Translations under genes and position numbers: made by a program | In this document: positions 8,388 to 15,899 of the stretch, in pieces | Layout: the number at the start of each line of letters is the position of its first letter | How positions within the stretch are numbered: position 1 is the stretch's first letter | NCBI RefSeq assembly: GCF_004101785.1 | Contig: NZ_CP035130.1 | Coordinates: forward strand, 434,001 to 498,000 | Length of the DNA stretch: 64,000 nt | Direction: 5' to 3' | DNA from: Gudongella oleilytica | Lineage (GTDB): Bacteria; Bacillota; Clostridia; Tissierellales; Tissierellaceae | Notes under the pieces: generated by a model | What the model saw: the letters and a program-made list of their open reading frames with translations, nothing else | The model's database searches: none | What the model was told of the DNA's origin: nothing

Positions 8388-9314
8388 TTGAAATCTTTTT
8401 ATCTTAAGCGAATCATATCGATGCTTATCACGATCATCTTGATTACGACGCTTACATTCACCATGATGCACTCGATCCCGGGAGGTCCATTTACCAGAGA
8501 AAGACCTGTTCCTGACGAGATTCTGCGTGCTCTGAATGCTAAGTATAACCTGGATGATCCACTTCCGGTTCAATATCTGAACTACATGAAGGGCCTTATT
8601 ACCTTTGACCTTGGGCCTTCCTACTCCAAAATTGGAACAACTGTAAACGACCTGATTGAGTCGGGCTTCCCTGCGTCAGCAAAAATAGGACTTATGGCTA
8701 CGGTCATAATCGTAGCAATAGGAATACCGCTGGGGGTAATTTCAGCACTCAAGCAGAACAAGCCCATCGACTATGCTGTTATGTTTTTGGCGACCCTTGG
8801 CATAACCGTACCAAGCTTTGTTGTAGCTACAGTTATAATATATTTCTTTGCCGGCAAGCTGGGATGGATACCAAGCTTTGGACTTAGTGATCCAAAGGGC
8901 TATATTGGTCCTGTAATAGCTCTGGCAGGCTATTCCTTGTCATTTGTAACCAGACTTACAAGATCCAGCATGCTGGAGGTTTTAAGACAGGATTATATAA
9001 GGACAGCAAGAGCTAACGGTATAAAGGAATTCTCGGTAATAATGAGACATGCCATGAAAAATGCATTGATCCCTGTAGTTACCTACGTTGGCCCTATGAT
9101 AGCAGCAATACTTACCGGTTCATTCGTAATTGAGAAAATTTTTGCCATCCCTGGCATAGGCCGACATTTCGTTGAAAGCGTAAACAACAGAGACTATACT
9201 ACGATAATGGGGATAACAGTATTCTACGCCGTGTTCTACCTGATAATGGTATTTCTGGTGGACGTGGCTTATACGCTTATCGATCCCCGTATTAAGTTCA
9301 GGGAGGAAAAATAG
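8388..9314 (+). CDS. oppB: Oligopeptide/dipeptide ABC transporter permease (OppB/DppB family)
   Basis: Membrane channel subunit for peptide uptake, 308 aa with six predicted membrane helices. It has the family signature near the end of the permease domain (YIRTARANGIKEFSVIMRHAMKNALIPV, the EAA loop that docks on the ATPase) and the N-terminal PGGPF motif. Translation starts at TTG 8388, eight nt after AAAGGAG; no ATG is suitably placed. It is the first gene of a five-gene set with oppC, oppD, oppF and oppA. Opp, Dpp and nickel systems share this architecture, so the peptide assignment is a family-level call. Confidence 0.9.
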   Translation: MKSFYLKRIISMLITIILITTLTFTMMHSIPGGPFTRERPVPDEILRALNAKYNLDDPLPVQYLNYMKGLITFDLGPSYSKIGTTVNDLIESGFPASAKIGLMATVIIVAIGIPLGVISALKQNKPIDYAVMFLATLGITVPSFVVATVIIYFFAGKLGWIPSFGLSDPKGYIGPVIALAGYSLSFVTRLTRSSMLEVLRQDYIRTARANGIKEFSVIMRHAMKNALIPVVTYVGPMIAAILTGSFVIEKIFAIPGIGRHFVESVNNRDYTTIMGITVFYAVFYLIMVFLVDVAYTLIDPRIKFREEK

Positions 9315-9316
9315 GT

Positions 9317-10504
9317 ATGTCGAAAGAAAAATTCGTATTTGTTGAGCAGACTGGAGAGGGCAGCGAGGCCGTCAGACCGAGCTTGACCTACTGGCAGGAT
9401 GCCTGGAGAAGACTTAAAAAGAACAAGCTTTCAATGCTTGGAATATTGACTATAATACTGATTCTTCTGTTTGGATTTGTGGGACCAAATTTTACGCCAT
9501 ATTCCTATTCCGATCAGGTAAACGACTACAAGAACCTTCCTCCAAGACTTGAGCTGTATCAATTTGGGGACAAGTACTTCCATGTTTCCAAGGACTACAA
9601 TATGTTTCTTGTGGATGAAAATGGCACTTTGATCGAAAGGCTTAAGCTTGATCCACTAAAGAGAGACATGCTGAACAAGGTATATGTTTATGAGCTGGGA
9701 GATGAGGAGGTCAAGCTAGACTTTTCCTACAACCTTCTGCCAACTAAAATGGGCTATGATTACGACATGACCCTGGAGTACAATGGGGAGATCCAGCAAT
9801 ACCCGGCTGTTACAAAGTGGAACAAGCTTTTCCCATTTGGCACTGACGGACTCGGAAGAGACCTTCTCACCAGAGTAATGTACGGAGCTCAGATATCACT
9901 TCTTGTAGCCTTTATAGCAACAATAGCCAACCTTCTTATCGGAGTCGTGTACGGAAGTATCTCGGGCTTCGAGGGCGGCAAGGTCGACAATATAATGATG
10001 AGGATCGTCGATATAATTAACTCCATACCGCTGGTTCTCTATGTAATCCTCCTTATGGTTTGGTTCAGAGGAGGCGGACTATGGAATATAATTTTCGCCC
10101 TGAGCTCAGTTTACTGGGTATCCATGGCGAGGCTTGTAAGAGGACAGATGCTGTCACTAAAAGAGCAGGAGTTCGTTCTTGCAGCCAGGGTAATGGGCGT
10201 TTCCAGGGGAAAGATAATCTTCAAACACCTGATCCCAAATGCGATAGGACCTATAATAGTTTCAATGGCTATGATGATCCCGTCAGCAGTATTTACTGAA
10301 TCCTTCCTAAGCTTCATCGGTCTTGGTGTTTCTGCACCAATGGCTTCATGGGGTACATTGGCCAACAATGCTCTTGCAGGACTGACTACCTATCCGTATC
10401 AGCTGTTCTTCCCTTCAATGGCAATAGCAGTAACGATGTTGGCCTTCAACTTCATTGGCGACGGACTTAGAGACGCTTTGGACCCAAGACTAAGGAAAGG
10501 ATAG
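9317..10504 (+). CDS. oppC: Oligopeptide ABC transporter permease (OppC family)
   Basis: Second channel subunit, 395 aa, about 90 residues longer than a typical OppC. The extra length is an extracytoplasmic region after the first membrane helix (about residues 60-165), rich in charged and aromatic residues. The channel domain follows, with FPFGTDGLGRDLLTRVMYGAQISL and the EAA loop (EFVLAARVMGVSRGKIIFKHLIPNAIGP). The insert faces the binding protein and may contact it. Two bases separate it from oppB; the start follows a GGGAGGA Shine-Dalgarno. Confidence 0.9.
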   Translation: MSKEKFVFVEQTGEGSEAVRPSLTYWQDAWRRLKKNKLSMLGILTIILILLFGFVGPNFTPYSYSDQVNDYKNLPPRLELYQFGDKYFHVSKDYNMFLVDENGTLIERLKLDPLKRDMLNKVYVYELGDEEVKLDFSYNLLPTKMGYDYDMTLEYNGEIQQYPAVTKWNKLFPFGTDGLGRDLLTRVMYGAQISLLVAFIATIANLLIGVVYGSISGFEGGKVDNIMMRIVDIINSIPLVLYVILLMVWFRGGGLWNIIFALSSVYWVSMARLVRGQMLSLKEQEFVLAARVMGVSRGKIIFKHLIPNAIGPIIVSMAMMIPSAVFTESFLSFIGLGVSAPMASWGTLANNALAGLTTYPYQLFFPSMAIAVTMLAFNFIGDGLRDALDPRLRKG

Positions 10505-10511
10505 AGAAAAT

Positions 10512-11528
10512 ATGGATAACAGAGAATATATTTTAGAGATAAACAACTTAAAGACATCGTTTTATACCCATGTAGGAGAGGTACAGGCAGTAAGAGGGAT
10601 CTCCTTTAAGATGAAAAAGGGAGATGTAATGGGTATTGTAGGTGAGTCAGGCAGCGGAAAGAGTGTAACAGCACTTTCTGTTATGAAGCTTATCGACGCC
10701 CCTGGAAAGATAAAGGAAGGCAGCATCATATTCGACGGAAAGGACATAACAAATTATTCCGAGAATCAGATGTCAAACATCAGAGGTAACGACATAGCCA
10801 TGATCTTCCAGGACCCGATGACCTCACTGAACCCCGTTTTTAAAATCAAGAACCAGATGGTTGAAGTAATAGAGAGACATCAGAAACTGGGTAAGCATAA
10901 AGCTACGGAAAGAGCTCTTGAAATGCTAAGGCTTGTAGGTATTCCAGAACCTGAAAGAAGAATAAACTCATACCCTCATGAGTTTTCAGGCGGTATGAGA
11001 CAGCGTGCAATGATTGCTACAGCACTTTCCTGCAACCCAAAGCTGCTGATAGCTGATGAGCCGACAACAGCCCTTGACGTTACCATCCAGGCTCAGATAC
11101 TTGATATAATGAGAGATATCTCAGTTAAGACCGGCACGTCGATAATACTTATTACTCACGACCTTGGAGTCATAGCAGAGACCTGTAATGACCTGATAGT
11201 TATGTATGGCGGAATGCCAATGGAAATGGGGAGCGTCGAGGACATTTTTGCAAGTCCGCAGCATCCTTATACTCAGGGGTTATTGAAATCAGTTCCCAGA
11301 ATGGACAGGGAGCAAAAGGAAAGACTTAAGCCGATAGCAGGATCGCCGCCGGATCTGTTGAAACCCCCGGCAGGATGCCCATTCTCAACAAGGTGTCCAC
11401 ATGTAATGCAGATATGCAAGGAACAGCCTGCACCAATGTTTAACGTAGGCGAGGATCATACATCAGCCTGTTGGCTTCTCCACGAGGATGCCCCGGCAGT
11501 TGAAGGCTTTGGAAAGGGGGTCCTGTAG
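10512..11528 (+). CDS. oppD: Oligopeptide ABC transporter ATP-binding protein (OppD family)
   Basis: ATPase of the peptide importer, 338 aa. It shows Walker A (GESGSGKSV), Q-loop ([12 protein letters not shown]), signature ([15 protein letters not shown]), Walker B ([12 protein letters not shown]) and the H-loop His. The C-terminal oligopeptide-transporter domain carries the Cys motif [14 protein letters not shown], typical of OppD/DppD. It pairs with OppF as a heterodimer. The start at 10512 lies 7 bp after the oppC stop and follows AAGGATAGAG. Confidence 0.92.
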   Translation: MDNREYILEINNLKTSFYTHVGEVQAVRGISFKMKKGDVMGIVGESGSGKSVTALSVMKLIDAPGKIKEGSIIFDGKDITNYSENQMSNIRGNDIAMIFQDPMTSLNPVFKIKNQMVEVIERHQKLGKHKATERALEMLRLVGIPEPERRINSYPHEFSGGMRQRAMIATALSCNPKLLIADEPTTALDVTIQAQILDIMRDISVKTGTSIILITHDLGVIAETCNDLIVMYGGMPMEMGSVEDIFASPQHPYTQGLLKSVPRMDREQKERLKPIAGSPPDLLKPPAGCPFSTRCPHVMQICKEQPAPMFNVGEDHTSACWLLHEDAPAVEGFGKGVL

Positions 11529-11529
11529 G

Positions 11530-12513
11530 ATGGAACAAAACAGACCACTATTGGAAATAAAAAATCTGAAGAAATATTTCACCATAGAGTCAGGAGGCTT
11601 TTTCAACAGAAAAAGCGGCAACCTGACAGCAGTTGACGACGTAACCTTCCACATAAACAAAGGCGAAACCTTTGGTCTTGTAGGAGAATCAGGCTGCGGC
11701 AAATCGACACTTGGAAGATCCATTGTAAGACTTTATCAGCCAACCGGCGGAAACATTATTTACGATGGCGAGGACATAACCAACATATCCCAGCATGAGA
11801 TGATGAAGTACAGAAAAAGGCTCCAGATGATATTCCAGGACCCATACGCATCGTTAAACACAAGACTTACTGTTTCAGAGATCATTGGAGAGGGTATAGA
11901 AACTCACAAGCTCTACACAGGTCAGGAGAAGCTCGATAAGATATATGAACTCCTAACGACAGTAGGCCTAAAAAAGGAGCACGCCAACAGATATCCCCAT
12001 GAGTTCTCAGGCGGACAGAGACAAAGGATCGGTATTGCAAGGGCGTTGGCTGTTGAACCTGATCTTGTAGTATGTGATGAACCAATTTCGGCACTGGACG
12101 TGTCAATCCAGGCACAGGTAGTAAACATGCTTGAGGATCTTCAGGACAACATGGGGCTTACCTATCTGTTCATAGCCCATGACCTGTCAATGGTTAAGCA
12201 CATTTCCGACAGGATCGGCGTAATGTACCTTGGCAAGATGATGGAGATAACTGAGAGCAACGAACTCTACAGAAAGCCGCTGCATCCATATACTCAGGCT
12301 CTTCTGTCGTCGATCCCGATTCCGGATCCGAAGAAGAACAAGGAACACAAGAGGATCATACTTCAGGGAGACGTCAAGAGTCCTATAGATCCACCGGAGG
12401 GGTGCAGGTTTGCCAGCAGGTGCCGATACGTGATGGACGTCTGTCGAGAGGTAACTCCTGAGCTTCGAGAGGTAGAGCCGGGCCACTTCGTTGCCTGCCA
12501 TCTTGTTAAATAG
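11530..12513 (+). CDS. oppF: Oligopeptide ABC transporter ATP-binding protein (OppF family)
   Basis: Second ATPase of the importer, 327 aa. It has Walker A (GESGCGKST), signature ([15 protein letters not shown]), Walker B ([12 protein letters not shown]) and the C-terminal Cys motif [14 protein letters not shown]. The ATG at 11530 lies directly after the oppD stop (TAG at 11526-11528) and is preceded by GGGGG; an in-frame upstream start at 11488 overlaps oppD and is less likely. The oppA promoter begins inside its last codons. Confidence 0.92.
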   Translation: MEQNRPLLEIKNLKKYFTIESGGFFNRKSGNLTAVDDVTFHINKGETFGLVGESGCGKSTLGRSIVRLYQPTGGNIIYDGEDITNISQHEMMKYRKRLQMIFQDPYASLNTRLTVSEIIGEGIETHKLYTGQEKLDKIYELLTTVGLKKEHANRYPHEFSGGQRQRIGIARALAVEPDLVVCDEPISALDVSIQAQVVNMLEDLQDNMGLTYLFIAHDLSMVKHISDRIGVMYLGKMMEITESNELYRKPLHPYTQALLSSIPIPDPKKNKEHKRIILQGDVKSPIDPPEGCRFASRCRYVMDVCREVTPELREVEPGHFVACHLVK

Positions 12514-12530
12514 CTGAAATGTGGTATAAT
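12503..12530 (+). promoter_or_regulatory. Strong promoter of oppA
   Basis: TTGTTA at 12503-12508, 16 bp, then an extended -10 (TGGTATAAT, hexamer 12525-12530). It overlaps the end of oppF and gives the binding protein its own transcript in addition to operon read-through. Confidence 0.7.
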
Positions 12531-12579
12531 ATACTAAAGTGAGCTTAGTTAAAAGCAATACAGGGATCAATTGAATGAG

Positions 12580-12608
12580 TATTTAATCCGGAATGTCCGG
12601 TTTAAATA
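12580..12608 (+). other. Hairpin in the oppA 5' leader
   Basis: Palindrome TATTTAA-T-CCGGA / TCCGG-T-TTAAATA around a 3-nt loop (12 pairs, one T-T mismatch). It lies about 45 nt into the predicted transcript and 18 bp before the Shine-Dalgarno. No U-run follows, so it is not a normal terminator; a 5' mRNA-stabilising hairpin or protein-binding site fits better. Confidence 0.5.
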
Positions 12609-12639
12609 GCAGCATTAACATCAATAAGGAGGGGAAAAA

Positions 12640-14295
12640 ATGAACAAAAGACTATTAGCGCTTATGCTGGTATTGACAATGGCAATATCATTGCTGGCAG
12701 GATGTGCGCAACCTGCACCAGCACCGGCACCAGCACCAGAGCAACCTGCGGAGCAACCTGCAGAACCAGCAAAAGAGGTAGTTTTCAACTGGAATATAGG
12801 TGCTGATCCTAAAACGATCGACCCAGTTTTAAACGGAGCAAGTGATGGTGGAGACGTAATCAACCAGACATTCGAGGGTCTGACAAGAGAGAAGAGCGGA
12901 ACTGTTTATCCTGGAATCGCTGAGAGCTGGGATGTATCAGAAGACGGTCTTACAGTCACTTTCCATCTGAGAGAGTCAAAGTGGTCAGATGGTTCACCTC
13001 TTACAGCTCATGACTTCGTATATTCCTGGAAGAGAGGAATGGATCCAGCTACAGCTTCTGAGTATGCATGGATTTGGGAGTACACAAACATAGTTGGCGC
13101 ATTTGACGCAGTAAATGGAGCATCATTGGACGAAGTGGGAGTAACTGCACTTGATGATTACACTCTTGAAGTTAAGCTTCTTACACCTACAGACTATATC
13201 ATCAGCTTATTGTCATTCTATCACTTCATGCCAACCAAGCAATCAGCTGTTGAGGCCGGAGCAGACGGCGCGTGGGCTAAGGATCCTGCAAATGCAGTAT
13301 CAAACGGTCCTTTCAAGCTGACAAGCTATAAGATTGGTGAAGGCTTGACGCTCGTTAAGAACGAGCATTACTGGAACGCAGCAGAGGTTAAGATCGACAG
13401 GATCGAAGGTAAATTCATAGATGAGCAAGCAACAGCTTACCAGGCATATCAGGCAGGCGAACTTCATCTTTTACCAGATGTACCTCCTGCTGAAATACCA
13501 ACCTTGATAGCTGAAAGCCCAGACTTCTATGTATTCCCACTATTGGGAACCTACTACTACAACATCAACATGGATCTTCCAATGTTCCAGGACGTAAGAG
13601 TAAGAAAAGCTCTTAACCTTGCAATAGACAGAGAGCTTATCACTGAAACAATGGGATCAGGACAGATTCCTGCAGCAGGCTTTGTACCTCCAGGATTCCT
13701 TGATCACGAAGGAAACGACTTCTTCGAGAAGTCAGGAACTTACGGCATAGCAACAGATAACAGTAAAGTTGCTGAAGCTCAGGCTCTATTGGCTGAAGCT
13801 GGATTCCCAGGCGGAGCAGGCTTCCCAGAGTTTACGATCATGTACAACACAAGTGCTGGACACCAGCAAGTTGCTGAGCTTGTTCAGGAAATGCTGAAGA
13901 CCAACCTTGGAATCAACACTAAGCTTGAAAACCAGGAGTGGGCAGTATTCCAGGATACAAGAAAAGAAGGCGACTACGAAGTGGCAAGAGGCGGATGGCT
14001 GACAGACTTCATGGATCCTATGGGACTTCTTGCAATCTTTACAAGCCAGAATGCTTACAACGACCCTAACTTCAAGAATGCTGAATATGACGAGCTTCTT
14101 TCAAAGGCTGCTAAGACTAGAGGAGCAGAGCACTTTGAAGCCCTTTATGAGGCACAGGAGATCCTTATGAGCGAGCTTCCAATAATCCCGGTATATCACT
14201 ATACCGACGTAATATTGGCATCACCTAAGCTTCAGGGATGGGACAGATCAGTTCTTGGAACTCTTGACTTCTCAACTGCAACTATAGTTGAATAA
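12640..14295 (+). CDS. oppA: Peptide-binding lipoprotein (OppA/DppA family, SBP_bac_5)
   Basis: Captures peptides outside the cell and hands them to the OppBC channel. The 551-aa precursor has a signal peptide with lipobox LLAGC (Cys22) and an Ala/Pro/Glu-rich linker (about 24-46), the same design as the DUF3798 lipoprotein. The mature part follows the family-5 binding fold: NWNIGADPKTIDPVLN at the N-terminus, the FHLRESKWSDGSPLTAHDFVYSWKR motif, and VRKALNLAIDRELI in the second lobe. A strong promoter, a Shine-Dalgarno AAGGAGGGG and two 3' hairpins point to high expression. OppA and DppA cannot be separated by eye. Confidence 0.92.
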   Translation: MNKRLLALMLVLTMAISLLAGCAQPAPAPAPAPEQPAEQPAEPAKEVVFNWNIGADPKTIDPVLNGASDGGDVINQTFEGLTREKSGTVYPGIAESWDVSEDGLTVTFHLRESKWSDGSPLTAHDFVYSWKRGMDPATASEYAWIWEYTNIVGAFDAVNGASLDEVGVTALDDYTLEVKLLTPTDYIISLLSFYHFMPTKQSAVEAGADGAWAKDPANAVSNGPFKLTSYKIGEGLTLVKNEHYWNAAEVKIDRIEGKFIDEQATAYQAYQAGELHLLPDVPPAEIPTLIAESPDFYVFPLLGTYYYNINMDLPMFQDVRVRKALNLAIDRELITETMGSGQIPAAGFVPPGFLDHEGNDFFEKSGTYGIATDNSKVAEAQALLAEAGFPGGAGFPEFTIMYNTSAGHQQVAELVQEMLKTNLGINTKLENQEWAVFQDTRKEGDYEVARGGWLTDFMDPMGLLAIFTSQNAYNDPNFKNAEYDELLSKAAKTRGAEHFEALYEAQEILMSELPIIPVYHYTDVILASPKLQGWDRSVLGTLDFSTATIVE

Positions 14296-14310
14296 TCTAA
14301 GCTAAACTAA

Positions 14311-14340
14311 ACGCAGTCCTTCGGGGCTGTGTTTTATTTT
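14311..14340 (+). terminator. Intrinsic terminator of oppA
   Basis: Stem ACGCAGUCC / GGGCUGUGU (two GU pairs) closed by a UUCG tetraloop and followed by UUUAUUUU, 15 bp after the stop codon. Confidence 0.85.
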
Positions 14341-14348
14341 AAAACATT

Positions 14349-14409
14349 AAGCACCAGGGACAGTCCCCATTGCTTATTTTCAAAGCAATGGGGACTGCCC
14401 CTGGTGCTT
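14349..14409. repeat. Long REP-like palindrome
   Basis: 27-bp arms (14349-14375 and 14383-14409) pair with one mismatch around a 7-nt loop. Arm ends read AAGCACCAGGG and the inner part is CAGTCCCCATTGCTT. Palindromes with this GGGGACTG/CAGTCCCC core recur in many bacterial genomes and are often linked to REP-associated Y1 transposases. No transposase is in the window. A decayed partial copy lies at 18293-18311. Confidence 0.75.
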
Positions 14410-14421
14410 TCTCGGCAATAG

Positions 14422-14450
14422 TTGTTTGTTTGGTTATTTTGTGCTAAAAT
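14422..14450 (+). promoter_or_regulatory. Promoter of the MFS permease gene
   Basis: TTGTTT at 14422-14427, 17 bp, then TAAAAT at 14445-14450 with an extended TG at 14442-14443. It lies 37 bp upstream of the chosen start. Confidence 0.6.
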
Positions 14451-14486
14451 GTATCCTGACATGCTAAAATGGAGAGAAGGATATTG

Positions 14487-15668
14487 ATGGACAGACAATA
14501 CAAAAAATTAATGATCATATCTGTGTTCCTTTGGTTAGCTACCAACTTCCACCACCCTGTAAATCCTACGTATTTTACGGAGCTGAACTTGCCAAATCAT
14601 GTTTTTGGAACTTCCATGGCATTTATGGTTTCGGCTGTTTTCCTGACATCACCCATCTGGGGAAGCCTGGGAGATAATTATGGCAGAAAGAAGACACTGG
14701 TATACTCCACTCTTCTTTACGGCATGACCCAGATTGCATATGGTATGTCCACACAGCTTTGGCACATACTCCTTTTACGTGCAATAGCGGGAATGTTCAG
14801 CGGAGGCTTTATGGTAGGATTTCTCGCGGCTGTTGTGGATGTATCTGATGAATCCAACAGAGCTGAGAGAATAGCAGCATTTTCAGCGGTCATGAGCGTT
14901 TCAATGTCCATTGGATTTCTGATCGGAGGGATACTTGGATATCTTCCAGTGAGGTATGTATTCTATATCCAGGGATTGGTGATGATGGCGGTGAGCCTTG
15001 CAATACATTTGACCTTGGGAGAGACTAATTCACCTACGGGAAAGAGCACCAAGCCTGACTTTATCTGGAATATTTTAAAGGATAAGGATAAATCAAAGGC
15101 GGTATTCACCCCATGGATCTTGATATTTCTGGGAGTGACCCTCTTTGTATTTATAGCTTACTCAAGCAACACGAATGCCTTCAACTATTATCTGAAGGAG
15201 CAACTGGATTTCAAGCCAATAGTCAACGGTATATGGAGAGCAGGGACTGGAATATTCGGACTTATAGCAAATCTTACTATAAATGTGTGGCTGGCAAGAA
15301 ACTACAAGGGAAAGAATGCTTTTGTAATTTTCCTAAGTTTTACTCTATTAGGTGCAATTATGATATTCGCAAATACAAGTATAATTCCGTTCATGGCGTG
15401 GAGTCTTTTCTACTTTACTATGCATACTGTGCTTTTCCCAATGCTCCAAAGCTTTGCAGTAAAAAGCACAGAGTATGGTGCTGGATTTATGTCAGGCTTG
15501 TTCAGTGCCTCCAGGTCATTGGGCGAAATGCTGGGTGCCCTTATTGCAGGTTTTGCATACGGAATAGGCAACAGGGTCCCGTTCCTGCTGTCCATAATCG
15601 CCATCGCGATCGCACTGGTTCTCGGGATCATGCAGCTAACTATAAGAACCGGGAAAGAAAGTAATTGA
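14487..15668 (+). CDS. Major facilitator superfamily transporter
   Basis: Predicted 393-aa inner-membrane secondary transporter with about 12 hydrophobic segments. The loop after helix 2 reads GSLGDNYGRKKTLVYS, the MFS motif-A pattern GxxxDrxGRkk. Nothing identifies the substrate; drug/metabolite exporters are the commonest relatives of this size. ATG 14487 is chosen because GAGAAGG lies 6 nt upstream; an in-frame ATG at 14469 lacks a good ribosome site. It stands alone between the REP-like palindrome and a separately promoted microprotein gene. Confidence 0.85.
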   Translation: MDRQYKKLMIISVFLWLATNFHHPVNPTYFTELNLPNHVFGTSMAFMVSAVFLTSPIWGSLGDNYGRKKTLVYSTLLYGMTQIAYGMSTQLWHILLLRAIAGMFSGGFMVGFLAAVVDVSDESNRAERIAAFSAVMSVSMSIGFLIGGILGYLPVRYVFYIQGLVMMAVSLAIHLTLGETNSPTGKSTKPDFIWNILKDKDKSKAVFTPWILIFLGVTLFVFIAYSSNTNAFNYYLKEQLDFKPIVNGIWRAGTGIFGLIANLTINVWLARNYKGKNAFVIFLSFTLLGAIMIFANTSIIPFMAWSLFYFTMHTVLFPMLQSFAVKSTEYGAGFMSGLFSASRSLGEMLGALIAGFAYGIGNRVPFLLSIIAIAIALVLGIMQLTIRTGKESN

Positions 15669-15693
15669 AATTGGAAGACCAAACACTTAAAAT
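15665..15693 (+). promoter_or_regulatory. Promoter of the microprotein gene
   Basis: TTGAAA at 15665-15670, 17 bp, TAAAAT at 15688-15693. It overlaps the MFS stop codon. One of the cleanest sigma-A matches in the window, which supports the short reading frame as a real gene. Confidence 0.65.
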
Positions 15694-15725
15694 TAAGATA
15701 ATAAGAATTGGAAGGGAATGATTTT

Positions 15726-15815
15726 ATGAAAGCAAAGAGAACTGTATCAGTAGTGCTGGCCATAATCATGGTGGTGGCCATGATAGTGCCGATGCTGTTA
15801 AATGCATTCTATTAA
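15726..15815 (+). CDS. 29-aa single-pass membrane microprotein
   Basis: Short frame MKAKRTVSVV...LLNAFY, with a positively charged N-terminus (Lys2, Lys4, Arg5) and one hydrophobic stretch from about residue 7 to 26, so probably N-in. It has every mark of a gene: its own promoter (15665-15693), an AAGGG Shine-Dalgarno 9 nt before the ATG, and an intrinsic terminator beginning at the stop codon. In size and layout it resembles the Firmicutes membrane miniprotein Prli42 (stressosome anchor in Listeria) or DUF4044 proteins, but the match is too short to assign. Its neighbours, an MFS permease and a Lon-like protease, are separate transcription units and give no functional hint. Confidence 0.7.
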   Translation: MKAKRTVSVVLAIIMVVAMIVPMLLNAFY

Positions 15816-15838
15816 ACCAGGTATACGCCTGGTTTTTT
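15815..15838 (+). terminator. Intrinsic terminator of the microprotein gene
   Basis: Perfect 7-bp stem AACCAGG / CCTGGTT with a 6-nt loop and a run of Us. The stem starts within the stop codon. Confidence 0.85.
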
Positions 15839-15865
15839 GTTTGCAAAAAAAAAGATGGGTATAAA
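15837..15865 (+). promoter_or_regulatory. Promoter of the Lon-like protease gene
   Basis: TTGTTT at 15837-15842, 17 bp (mostly A), TATAAA at 15860-15865. It begins in the U-run of the preceding terminator. Confidence 0.5.
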
Positions 15866-15899
15866 AGTGGTGAGTGTTTACAAGTTGGGAGGGATACTA

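Noticed and set aside
15837-15899. Extended N-terminus of the Lon-like protease
   Set aside because: The extension overlaps a predicted promoter and terminator tail, and GGGAGGG sits just before ATG 15900.
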